Origin: Anaerolineae bacterium
Lineage (GTDB): Bacteria > Chloroflexota > Anaerolineae > Aggregatilineales > Aggregatilineaceae
Direction: 5' to 3'
DNA: 64,000 nt
Assembly (NCBI GenBank): GCA_018432315.1
Contig: JAHDLB010000027.1
Span: forward strand, 1 to 64,000
In this document: one piece after another, positions 54,107-62,014 of the stretch
How the letters are laid out: every line of letters begins with the position of its first letter
Numbering within the stretch: the first letter of the stretch is position 1
Made by a program: the position numbers and the translations under genes
The notes under the pieces: generated by a model
Seen by the model: the letters and a program-made list of their open reading frames with translations, nothing else
What the model was told of the DNA's origin: nothing
Database searches by the model: none

Positions 54107-54646
54107 CTAACGGTGGCAGACGACGCAGTCGTAGAGCGCATCTTTGTTTTCTTGTTCGGCATGGCAGTCGAGGCAAAAGCCCATGTTCATGTTGACGACG
54201 GGTTCGGCGACGGACATGTTGGCGACATCACCATGACACGATCCACAGCTCACGCCCGCAGCAACGTGCGAGTGGTGGTTGAAATAGACGAAATCCGGCT
54301 GCTCGTTGACGCGCACCCAGGGGATGGGCTCCTCGTCGGCCCAGTACTCGGCAATTTTCCTGACTTCAGGGTTGTCGGTCGCCACGAATTCGTGGCAGCC
54401 CATACACTTTTCCACACTGGGGATCACTGCCGAGGGAGATTGATTTACTCCGTAGTGACAGAACTGGCATTGGATGTCGTTCTGCGCGTGGATCTGGTGA
54501 TTGAACGCAATCGGCTGCTCTGAGGCGGCATCGGACCGCGAGCTGGCGATCAGTGCGATCACCACGATCAGCCCGATGACGAGCACACCGCCCGCTCCGC
54601 CAATCAGTAGCCGCTGCCGTGACGACAGACTAGGTAGTTTGTCCAT
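54107..54646 (-). CDS. actA: Alternative complex III pentaheme cytochrome subunit ActA
   Basis: The 179-residue protein has one N-terminal membrane helix (about 15-38) and five CxxCH heme motifs: CQFCH, CMGCH, CGSCH, CLDCH and CVVCH. Several extra His residues (FNHQIH, YFNHHSH) serve as likely distal ligands. Five hemes and one anchor is the known ActA composition. It is the first gene of the operon. ATG 54646 has a GGGAG site. The next gene follows after nine bases. No clear promoter was identified upstream on this strand. Confidence 0.93.
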   Translation of the reverse strand: MDKLPSLSSRQRLLIGGAGGVLVIGLIVVIALIASSRSDAASEQPIAFNHQIHAQNDIQCQFCHYGVNQSPSAVIPSVEKCMGCHEFVATDNPEVRKIAEYWADEEPIPWVRVNEQPDFVYFNHHSHVAAGVSCGSCHGDVANMSVAEPVVNMNMGFCLDCHAEQENKDALYDCVVCHR

Positions 54647-54971
54647 CTGGACTCCCTTCTGTAACAAGCGACCACGTCAGGTGGTCTTCAATGAAACCAG
54701 GTTGTTTGCCCGACAGATCCCCTCGGTCGACATGAGGACATATGTGGCCGGTGATGTGGGTCACCGATTTTGACAGAGCTGGCAGAAGCACTGCGACCTA
54801 TACAGTTACAGTTAATTGGTCGCTGTCTTCATAACCGCGGTAAGTATAAAATGGCGCGTCCTCCACGACAACAGCGGATCATGCTAGTATTCTGCAACGT
54901 ATTAACTGTTTTTGCAACCACTTCGAACGATCGGTAGTGGTGAACAATTGACTGATAGCGGCTGCTCAACT

Positions 54972-55069
54972 GCCCCCCATCCCCTGGCCCCTTCCCCCAC
55001 GCCAAGCGGAGGGAAGGGGAACAAAAACCTCCTTCCCACCTTGTGGGGGAAGGATTGAGGATGGGGGGC
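54972..55069. repeat. 98-base imperfect inverted repeat
   Basis: The ends GCCCCCCATCC (54972-54982) and GGATGGGGGGC (55059-55069) are perfect inverted copies. Inside, CTTCCCCCAC (54991-55000) pairs with GTGGGGGAAG (55043-55052) and a smaller purine/pyrimidine hairpin fills the centre. The layout suggests a short non-autonomous or REP-like intergenic element able to fold as RNA. Confidence 0.7.
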
Positions 55070-55132
55070 AAAACAGGCATCAGTCAAAACCTCGCCACTA
55101 TCCGAACGATCTTCATGGCGGCGGCGCGGTGT

Positions 55133-55159
55133 TTGCAGGTCAGTGCTTCCTGGTATAAT
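55133..55159 (+). promoter_or_regulatory. Candidate promoter of the MurA-like gene cluster
   Basis: TATAAT at 55154-55159 has TTGCAG (55133-55138) 15 bases or TTTGCA 16 bases upstream. Transcription would start about 30 bases ahead of the ATG. Confidence 0.55.
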
Positions 55160-55195
55160 CACGCCGGAAGCGACCTCGAAACCAGGAGAGACTGT

Positions 55196-56461
55196 ATGCG
55201 AATCATCGTGCATGGCGGGCGCCCGCTTCAGGGGACGTTTCGCCCGTCGGGCAACAGCAACGCGGCCCTCGCCCTCACCGCGGCGGCGCTGCTGACTGAT
55301 GCTGAGGTGACGCTCAACGGCGTGCCGGATACGCTGAGCACGGCGATGATGTTCGAAGCTGCCGAGATCCTGGGCGCAGCCGTGGCGCGGGATGGCGGCA
55401 CGGTCCGGCTCCATACCCCGGCGCTGCACACCCGCTCGCTCGAACAGGATTTCACTGAAACGCAGGTGAGCACGGTCATGTTCCTGGCGCCGATCCTGGC
55501 CCGGCGGCGCTACGCCCGGATGGAGATCGCGTATCCGGTGAGCCGGCTGCACACGCACCTGGCCGCCTTGCGCGACCTGGGCGTGACCGTGTCCATGACC
55601 GGCGGCGTGCTCGATTTTCAGGCGGCGGAGTGGGACCGGCGCGACATCACCCTGCTGCAGACCAGCGTCACGGCGACGTCGCTGGTGTGCATGCTGGCCG
55701 CGCGCCTGGGCCGCGAAACTGTGATCCGGAACGCCGCCTCCGAGCCGCACGTCCAGGATTTGCAGCGGATGCTGGCCGGCATGGGCGCGCAGATCGACGG
55801 GATCGGCTCGAACGTCGTGCACATTCGCGGCACGGAGTCGCTGGGCGGCGGCGCGTTCGACCTGTCGCCGGATCACGTCGAGATCGCGAGCGTGGCGGCG
55901 ATTGGCGCGATCACGCACGGCTCGCTGACCGTCGAGGGCGTCGTGCCCGAACACCTGCACGTAATCACGCGCGTGCTGGCGCGGCTGGGCGTGCAGCTTT
56001 ACCTGAACGGCACGGCGCTGTTTCTGCCCGCGCATGACCGGCTCGAAGTCTCGCAGCGTGAGGAAGACCTGGACGTGTCGATCGAAACGGCGCCCTGGCC
56101 GGGCTTCCCCTCGGACCTGGTCGCGATCGCGACTCTGGTCGCCACCCAGGCCCACGGCACCACGCTCGTCCACGAGAAGTTGTTCAACAACCGCCTGCTG
56201 TTCGTCGACAAGCTGACCAGCATGGGCGCGCAGATCGTGCTGTGCGATCCGCACCGCGCCCTGGTCGTGGGGCCGTCGCGCCTGCGCGGCGATTACCTCG
56301 ATACGCCGGACGTCCGGACCGGGCTGGCGCTGCTAGGCGCGGCGTTGTGCTCGCAGGACAGCGTCACCATCGACAGCGCGGAGTTGATCGATCGCACGTT
56401 CGAGAACGTGGTGAGCAAGGTGGTCGGGCTGGGCGCCCAGATCGAGGTGGTGCGATCATGA
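55196..56461 (+). CDS. murA: MurA/EPSP-synthase-family protein with altered active site
   Basis: The 421-residue protein has the six-fold inside-out barrel family pattern of UDP-N-acetylglucosamine 1-carboxyvinyltransferase from end to end (SGNSNAALALTAAALL at the start; FPSDLVAIATLVATQ; VHEKLFNNRLLFVDKL; DVRTGLALLGAAL). Several catalytic positions differ by manual alignment to E. coli MurA. The Lys22 equivalent is Ser21, the Arg91 position is Val91, and the GGC loop with Cys115 is missing (residues 108-120 read RMEIAYPVSRLHT). The Asp305 and Arg397 equivalents remain. It may be a divergent MurA or a paralogue with another role. ATG 55196 follows an AGGAGAG site. The next gene overlaps by four bases. 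Confidence 0.85.
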   Translation: MRIIVHGGRPLQGTFRPSGNSNAALALTAAALLTDAEVTLNGVPDTLSTAMMFEAAEILGAAVARDGGTVRLHTPALHTRSLEQDFTETQVSTVMFLAPILARRRYARMEIAYPVSRLHTHLAALRDLGVTVSMTGGVLDFQAAEWDRRDITLLQTSVTATSLVCMLAARLGRETVIRNAASEPHVQDLQRMLAGMGAQIDGIGSNVVHIRGTESLGGGAFDLSPDHVEIASVAAIGAITHGSLTVEGVVPEHLHVITRVLARLGVQLYLNGTALFLPAHDRLEVSQREEDLDVSIETAPWPGFPSDLVAIATLVATQAHGTTLVHEKLFNNRLLFVDKLTSMGAQIVLCDPHRALVVGPSRLRGDYLDTPDVRTGLALLGAALCSQDSVTIDSAELIDRTFENVVSKVVGLGAQIEVVRS

Positions 56462-57243
56462 GCATCGCACCCGTCAGGCTGGACGAGGTCGCCGGGATGA
56501 CAACCGGCGTTTGTGTGGTTGGGGAAGGGCGACCCGTCCTGGCGCTGCACGGCTGGGGCGGCAGCATCCAGAGCTTCTGGCCGGTCGCCGAGCGGCTGGC
56601 GCCCAAAGGCTACCAGGTTCACCTGCTCGATCTGCCCGGTTTCGGCCAGTCCGAGCTGCCGCCGGCGACGTGGGGCGTGGGCGATTACGCGGGTTTCGTG
56701 CTGGCCTACCTGGACGCGGCGCAGCTTGGCCGGGCGGCCCTGATCGGGCACTCGTTCGGCGGGCGCATCAGCCTGATGCTGGCGGCGGACCACTCCGCGC
56801 GGTTTTCGCGCATGGTGCTGGCTGCCGGAGCCGGGCTCCGCACCCCGCCCAACCTCAAGCAGGTGATGCGCAGCGGGTTCTCGCGCACGGTGCGCAAAGG
56901 GCTGAGCGCGCTGCACATGAACGGGCTGCGCGACCGGCTGCGCGAGAGCTATAACCAGCGCTACGCCTCGGAGGATTTCCTGAACGCGGGGCCGCTGCGC
57001 GATACGTTCATCCGCGTGATCGAGGAGGACCTGACAGCCTATGCCGAGCGCGTCCCGCTGCCGACCCTGCTGATCTGGGGCGACCAGGACCAGGAAACGC
57101 CGCTGTGGCAGGGCCGCCGCTTCGAGCAGATCATGCCCGACGCGGGGCTGGTTGTGTTCGCCGGGGCGGGGCACTTCGCCTACCTGGAACGGCTGAACGA
57201 AACCATCCACATCGTGGATCACTTTTTGGGTGGTGGGGAGTGA
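56458..57243 (+). CDS. Alpha/beta hydrolase
   Basis: The 261-residue protein has the alpha/beta-hydrolase fold: oxyanion HGWGGS near residue 34, nucleophile Ser in GHSFGGR (near 98), acid Asp in LLIWGDQDQETP and His in GAGHFAYLE. A small lid region of about 60 residues (140-200) precedes the last strands. It resembles haloperoxidase/esterase-like members, and the substrate is unknown. The start ATGA overlaps the MurA-like stop, so the two are translationally coupled. That coupling argues for a function in the same cell-envelope pathway. Confidence 0.9.
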   Translation: MSIAPVRLDEVAGMTTGVCVVGEGRPVLALHGWGGSIQSFWPVAERLAPKGYQVHLLDLPGFGQSELPPATWGVGDYAGFVLAYLDAAQLGRAALIGHSFGGRISLMLAADHSARFSRMVLAAGAGLRTPPNLKQVMRSGFSRTVRKGLSALHMNGLRDRLRESYNQRYASEDFLNAGPLRDTFIRVIEEDLTAYAERVPLPTLLIWGDQDQETPLWQGRRFEQIMPDAGLVVFAGAGHFAYLERLNETIHIVDHFLGGGE

Positions 57244-57250
57244 TCGCCTG

Positions 57251-58882
57251 ATGGTACAGATTCTGATCTTGATCTGGCTGGCGGGCATCTTGCTGCGAAT
57301 CTGGCGGCTGGCTCGCTTCTTTCAGCTCGAAGGGTACGACAGCCACCGTTTTTTGCGCTGGGTCGTCGCCAGGCCGCAGCGTTACATCATGTGGCGGGCG
57401 CTGGTGTTCGCCGGGGTGGCGGCGCTGATCTCGCTGGCGCTGAACTGGGTCGGGCAGGACACCGAGATGATCTACCTGCTGGTGTGGGGCACGGCGGCGG
57501 TGTTGGGCGTGTGGCCGGAACCGTTCAAAGAGGTCAAGCAGAAGTTCAAGGTCACGCAGCGCGCCGCCCGGCTGTTGATCACGGCGTTTGCCCTGGGCGT
57601 GATCGCGCTGGTCGGCGCCGAGATCACGCTGAACGTCGCGTTTGGCCTGGCCGACCGGACGCGGTTCGTGGTCAGCACCGTGATCGGGTTGGTGGTATTC
57701 CACCTGGCGCCGCTCGCCTTGCCGCTGGCGAACGCGCTCAACTACCCAATCGAGGCTGGGTTCCGGCGCATGTTCCGCGAGCGGGCCCGCCGCCGGCTCC
57801 GGAGGGCCGGGCCAACCGTGATCGGGATCACGGGCAGCTATGGCAAGACCAGCACGAAGGAATATCTGGCGCACATCCTGCGGGGGCGCTACCGGGTGTT
57901 GGCGACGCCCAAGAGCTACAACACGCTGATGGGCGTGTGCATCGTGATCAACGAAGAGCTGGAGCTCGACGAGCCGGTCGACTATTTCATCGTGGAGATG
58001 GGCGCGTACGTCGAAGGCGAGATCCGCGAGATCTGCGAGCTGACCCGCCCGCAGATCAGTATGGTGACGGCGGTCGGGCCGCAGCACCTGGAGCGGTTCG
58101 GCAGCCTCGAAAATACCGCGAAGGCCAAGTACGAGATCATCGAGGCGCTGCCGCCGGATGGCGTGGGCGTCTTCAACTGGGACGATGCCTACGTGCGGGC
58201 GATGTACGAGCGCGGCTATCCGGAGGTCCGCATCGCGGTGACGTGGCAGAACGCCGAGCACGCGACGCAGCTTCGCTTCATCGCCACCGACGTCCAGGAA
58301 ACGCTCGACGGCATCGAGTTCACCCTGGTCGACACGCTGCTGACCGAGGAAAAGCGGTTCACGTCGCGGCTCATTGGCCGCCACAACGTGACCAATATCC
58401 TGATGGCGGTGGCCGTGGCCCGGCACCTGGGCATGTCGCTGAACGAGATCGCGCTCCGTGTGGCGACGCTCGAACCGGCGGAACACCGGCTCCAGCGCAA
58501 GACGCTGCCCGGCGGCATCACCGTGATCGACGATGCGTACAGCGCCAACCCGGTGGGCGCCAAGACCGCGCTCGACGTGCTGGCGCTGCACCGGGACGGG
58601 CGGCGGGTGCTGATCACGCCCGGCATCGTGGAGCTGGGGCCGCTCCAGGAGCAGGAAAACGCCCGCCTGGGGCACTACGCGGCGCAGGTGTGCACGGATA
58701 TCGTGCTGGTGGGCATCGAGCAGACGCAGCCCATCCAGCGCGGCATTCACGAGGCCGGGTTCGACGGCGAGCGCCTCCACGTGTTCAACACGCGCGACGA
58801 GGCGATCGCCTGGTTTCGGTCCGCCCTCCAGGAGGGCGACACGGTGTTATTCTTGAATGATCTGCCCGATACGTACGTGTAA
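57251..58882 (+). CDS. Membrane-embedded Mur ligase (MurF-like) lacking the UDP-sugar domain
   Basis: The 543-residue protein begins with about 170 residues containing four or five membrane helices (around 3-17, 46-62, 72-88, 110-130, 136-160). The Mur ligase central domain follows: P-loop GSYGKTSTKEYLAHIL near 195, TPKSYNTLMG, EMGAYVEGEI, GPQHLERFGSLENTAKAKYEI and GRHNVTNILMA. The C-terminal domain (about 410-543) contains DDAYSANP. MurF normally carries a soluble N-terminal domain that binds UDP-MurNAc-peptide; here membrane helices stand in its place. A lipid-linked or other membrane substrate is therefore plausible. ddl follows after 36 bases. Confidence 0.88.
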   Translation: MVQILILIWLAGILLRIWRLARFFQLEGYDSHRFLRWVVARPQRYIMWRALVFAGVAALISLALNWVGQDTEMIYLLVWGTAAVLGVWPEPFKEVKQKFKVTQRAARLLITAFALGVIALVGAEITLNVAFGLADRTRFVVSTVIGLVVFHLAPLALPLANALNYPIEAGFRRMFRERARRRLRRAGPTVIGITGSYGKTSTKEYLAHILRGRYRVLATPKSYNTLMGVCIVINEELELDEPVDYFIVEMGAYVEGEIREICELTRPQISMVTAVGPQHLERFGSLENTAKAKYEIIEALPPDGVGVFNWDDAYVRAMYERGYPEVRIAVTWQNAEHATQLRFIATDVQETLDGIEFTLVDTLLTEEKRFTSRLIGRHNVTNILMAVAVARHLGMSLNEIALRVATLEPAEHRLQRKTLPGGITVIDDAYSANPVGAKTALDVLALHRDGRRVLITPGIVELGPLQEQENARLGHYAAQVCTDIVLVGIEQTQPIQRGIHEAGFDGERLHVFNTRDEAIAWFRSALQEGDTVLFLNDLPDTYV

Positions 58883-58918
58883 GCGGTCGGGCCCTACGGC
58901 ATTGAGCACGAGGATCTC

Positions 58919-60112
58919 ATGAGCAGCATATCCAAGAAACACACGGTCGGTGTCGTTTTTGGCAGTCGTTCGGTCGAGCACGACGTCTCGATCGTGACCG
59001 CCCAGCAGGTGATGCAGGCGATGCGCCCTGACAGATACGAGGTCGTGCCGATCTACATTACCCGCGACGGGCACTGGATCACCGGGCCGGGCCTGCGCGA
59101 GTTGAAGCACTTCCAGGCGGACAACATCGGCGAGCTGATCGGCATGAAAGAGACGCTGATCTCGCCGGACCCCCGGCACCACGGCCTGATCCTCGCGCCG
59201 GTGAGCGGCCTGCTGGCGCGCAGCCAGGTCAAGCGCCTGGACGTGGTCTTCCCCGCGCTGCACGGCTCGCACGGCGAAGACGGCACGCTGCAGGGCCTGC
59301 TCGAACTGGCCGATATTCCGTACGTCGGGGCGGGCGTGATGGCCTCGGCGATCGTGCGCGACAAGATCATGCTCAAGGCGCTGTTGTCGGGCCACGGCAT
59401 CCCCGTCGTCGAGCACGTTGGCTTCACCCGTCACGCGTGGGTGAGCGACCCGGATGCGGTGCTGTCGCGGATTGAATCCGAGGTGGGCTATCCCGTTTTC
59501 GTCAAGCCCGCGTCGCTCGGGTCGAGCATCGGCGTGGCGCGCGCCAATGATGCGGCGGAAGCCCGCAACTACATCGACATCGCGGCCAACTTCGACCGCC
59601 GGATCATCGTCGAGAAAGCCGTGCAGGACGCCATCGAGATCAACTGCGCGCTGCTGGGGAACGAAGACGTGCGCGCGTCCGTGCTCGAACAGCCGATCAC
59701 CTGGCAGGAATTCCTGACCTACGAGGAAAAGTACATGCGCGGCGAGGGGCCGGCGGGCATGAAGGGCGCCGAGCGCAAGATCCCCGCGCCGATCTCGGAC
59801 GAGCTGACGCAGCGCATCCAGCAGATGGCGATCGACGCCTTCAAGCTGGTCGATGGCCGGGGCACGGCGCGCGTCGATTTTCTGGTCCGCGAGGCGGCGG
59901 GCGAGGTTTACCTGAACGAGATCAACACGCTGCCCGGCTCGCTGGCCTTCTACCTGTGGCAGGAATCGGGCATGTCGCCGCAGCAGGTGGTGGACGAGCT
60001 GATCCGGCTGGCCCTCGACGCGCACGCCGAGAAGCGCAAGACGGTCTACAACTACAAGACCGGCCTGCTGGCGCACGCAGCGGCGCGCGGCTTGAAAGGG
60101 CTCAAGAAGTAG
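58919..60112 (+). CDS. ddl: D-alanine--D-alanine ligase
   Basis: The 397-residue ATP-grasp enzyme makes the D-Ala-D-Ala dipeptide that MurF-type ligases use. The start has VGVVFGSRSVEHDVSI. PALHGSHGEDGTLQGLLEL lies near 118, the ATP-grasp region VFVKPASLGSSIGVARA near 200, and the metal/phosphate site FLVREAAGEVYLNEINTLPGS near 330-350. The motif reads NTLPGSLAFYLW, as in a large group of family members outside the DdlB type. D-Ala versus D-lactate or D-Ser specificity is not certain. It links the adjacent membrane Mur ligase to peptide-stem synthesis. Confidence 0.95.
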   Translation: MSSISKKHTVGVVFGSRSVEHDVSIVTAQQVMQAMRPDRYEVVPIYITRDGHWITGPGLRELKHFQADNIGELIGMKETLISPDPRHHGLILAPVSGLLARSQVKRLDVVFPALHGSHGEDGTLQGLLELADIPYVGAGVMASAIVRDKIMLKALLSGHGIPVVEHVGFTRHAWVSDPDAVLSRIESEVGYPVFVKPASLGSSIGVARANDAAEARNYIDIAANFDRRIIVEKAVQDAIEINCALLGNEDVRASVLEQPITWQEFLTYEEKYMRGEGPAGMKGAERKIPAPISDELTQRIQQMAIDAFKLVDGRGTARVDFLVREAAGEVYLNEINTLPGSLAFYLWQESGMSPQQVVDELIRLALDAHAEKRKTVYNYKTGLLAHAAARGLKGLKK

Positions 60113-60903
60113 TGATCCAGGCGCGCGGGCTGGGCCGCCTGAAAGCGGCGCTCCATCCGTGGGTCGACCCGGCGCTCAGCCTGCCCGATCGCTGGCGGGC
60201 GGCGCGGGCGCTGCGTGGGCTGCCCGCTGGCACGTACCGCGCCCCCGTCCGCGTGTCGTATTATGCGCAGTTCGCCAGCCCGGATCGCATCTACGACTAC
60301 ATTCACCGCGCGTACGACGGGACGCGTGACCCGCGCTGGCGGGAGTTCGGCGCAACCGAGCCGGGCGAATATGCCTTCTGGGCGCCGCGCGTGTGCGCGC
60401 TGGCCTGCCTCAAGATGGCCGTCGAGGCATTCTATCCCCAGCGCCAGCCGACGCTGTGGCAGTTGGTCAAGGAAGGGCTGGCCGTGGGCGGGTACCGGCT
60501 GCGCGACGAGCGCGGGCGGTGGATCGACGAGGGCTGGACCGTCCACGCCCAGATTCGCCTCGCGGCGCGGTACGGCCTGCGCACCGAGGGCCGGGCTTAC
60601 GTCTCGCCGCTGACGATCTGCCGCTACATCCTCGATGGCTGGCTGGTAGCCGCGACCGTCACGCCCGAGATCGGTGAGCGCCAGCCCGACCACCGCGGCT
60701 ATGATGGGCATCTGGTGCTGGTCTACGGCTTCGACTGGGAAGACGGTCGCCCCGCCCGCTACGTCCTGCACAACCCGTCGGGCCGCTTCCCGGAGCTTCA
60801 GGCGGGCGCGATCCTGCCAGCGGAGCAGTTTCACACCAGCTTCGCCCGCCGGCTGCTGGCGTTTCGCCCCGCGGACGGGTCGCCCACGTCCACCGGATCG
60901 TGA
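60112..60903 (+). CDS. C39-like cysteine peptidase family protein
   Basis: The 263-residue protein has a papain-like C39_2 pattern. The Cys region is EYAFWAPRVCALACLKMAVEAF near residues 82-103, with Cys at about 91 and 95. The His region is GYDGHLVLVYGFDWED near 200, and the Asn/Asp region YVLHNPSGRF comes about 20 residues later. Such domains cleave peptides or peptidoglycan stem bonds. No signal peptide is visible, so export is unclear. The GTG start at 60112 overlaps the ddl stop by one base. It closes the five-gene cluster, whose genes overlap or nearly abut. Confidence 0.8.
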   Translation: MIQARGLGRLKAALHPWVDPALSLPDRWRAARALRGLPAGTYRAPVRVSYYAQFASPDRIYDYIHRAYDGTRDPRWREFGATEPGEYAFWAPRVCALACLKMAVEAFYPQRQPTLWQLVKEGLAVGGYRLRDERGRWIDEGWTVHAQIRLAARYGLRTEGRAYVSPLTICRYILDGWLVAATVTPEIGERQPDHRGYDGHLVLVYGFDWEDGRPARYVLHNPSGRFPELQAGAILPAEQFHTSFARRLLAFRPADGSPTSTGS

Positions 60904-60923
60904 TACCGGCGCGCGGCCCTGGC

Positions 60924-61826
60924 TCACGGAGCCGGTTCGGTGGCCGGCCCGGTCAGCGCCGCGTCGAAGAAGGCGATCACCCGCTGCTCGTACTCCTCCG
61001 GATAGCGGCTGAACGCGCGGGTGTGTCCCACGTCCGGCGCCACCCACAGCGTCGCGCGCTCGCCCAGCGTGGCGGCGAACATCTCGTTGAAGCGCACTTC
61101 CATATCGTCTTGGCCCGCGGCAACCAGCAAAAACGCCGTCGATTCCGCCTCGCGCATGGAGTCCAGCAGCGGCTTGGGCGGATCCTGCCCGGTGAGAAGT
61201 TGCACGGTGGCGTACATGACGCGCGCGGTGAAGTTGCGGTAGAGCGGGCGCTCCGAGTCCAGGGCGCGCAGCTCGGCCACGCTGCGTTGAGTCGCGCCGT
61301 CGGCGACGATGGCCCGGATCTCCGGGTAGGCCGACGCCGCGCCGAGCAGCACCTCGCCGCCCAGCGACAGCCCCAACGCGCCGATCAGGTTGCTCGTTTC
61401 GCGCTCGCGCAGGAAAGCGACTGCTGCCCCGACGTCGCGCGTGCCCTGCCAGCCGAAGCGGTTGGTCGTGCCGCCGCTCTCGCCATGCCCGCGCATGTCC
61501 AGCGCGAGGACGCCGTACCCGTTTTCCGCCAGCATAGCCGCGTGGTCGCGCACCCCCTCGCGCGAGCCGCCCGCGCCGTGCAGCAGGATGATCGCCGCGC
61601 CGTTGGTGGCCGGTGCGTACCACGCTTTGAGCGTGACGCCGTCTTCCGCCGCCAGTTCGATCTCGGTGAACCCTGCCGGGGGCGCGCCGACCGACTCCTT
61701 GTAGGGGAAGACCACCACGATCGCAAATACCGCCGGCATGACGATGTACAGCGCCAGGATGGCGACCGCGGCGAGAATGACGAACCAGCGCAGCGCCCGG
61801 CGGCGATTGGGCAGTTTCAATTTCAT
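60924..61826 (-). CDS. Membrane-anchored alpha/beta hydrolase
   Basis: The 300-residue protein has one N-terminal membrane helix (about 12-38) and an exported alpha/beta-hydrolase domain. The oxyanion motif is ILLHGAGGSREG, and RGHGESGG lies near 110. The nucleophile Ser is in LGLSLGGEVLL (near 150), and Asp and His are at the end in QDDMEV and DVGHTRAF. It resembles the BAAT/dienelactone-like and BEM46-type hydrolases of unknown substrate. A GAAAGGATC site precedes the ATG at 61826. It converges on the C39-like gene with 20 bases between. Confidence 0.88.
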   Translation of the reverse strand: MKLKLPNRRRALRWFVILAAVAILALYIVMPAVFAIVVVFPYKESVGAPPAGFTEIELAAEDGVTLKAWYAPATNGAAIILLHGAGGSREGVRDHAAMLAENGYGVLALDMRGHGESGGTTNRFGWQGTRDVGAAVAFLRERETSNLIGALGLSLGGEVLLGAASAYPEIRAIVADGATQRSVAELRALDSERPLYRNFTARVMYATVQLLTGQDPPKPLLDSMREAESTAFLLVAAGQDDMEVRFNEMFAATLGERATLWVAPDVGHTRAFSRYPEEYEQRVIAFFDAALTGPATEPAP

Positions 61827-61953
61827 GGGGGATCCTTTCTGGCGGTGGCGCGAGACGCGCGCACAGGCCATTGTGACGCCCCCATTGTAATCCCGTTTGC
61901 GGCGGGTGTTGCGTGCTTTTGATCCCCGGTTGGCGCGCTATTATGCAACATAA

Positions 61954-61975
61954 ACCCCGCGGTGTGTCGCGGGGT
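61954..61975 (-). terminator. Terminator of the response regulator gene
   Basis: ACCCCGCG and CGCGGGGT form a perfect 8-bp stem with loop GTGTGT. On the minus strand it is followed by TTTATG. It lies 40 bases beyond the response regulator stop codon. Confidence 0.8.
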
Positions 61976-62014
61976 AGGTGGACAAGGGGCGAACGCGCCG
62001 GGCGGGCGCGGGCG

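Larger units (their letters stand above)
54647..55195. other. 549-base non-coding gap between the divergent complex III and MurA-like genes
   Basis: No convincing gene was found in either strand. The stretch 54780-54905 is relatively AT-rich and may contain the minus-strand promoter of the complex III operon, although no hexamer pair was convincing. The centre carries the palindromic repeat at 54972-55069 and the right end the plus-strand promoter at 55133-55159. Confidence 0.6.
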
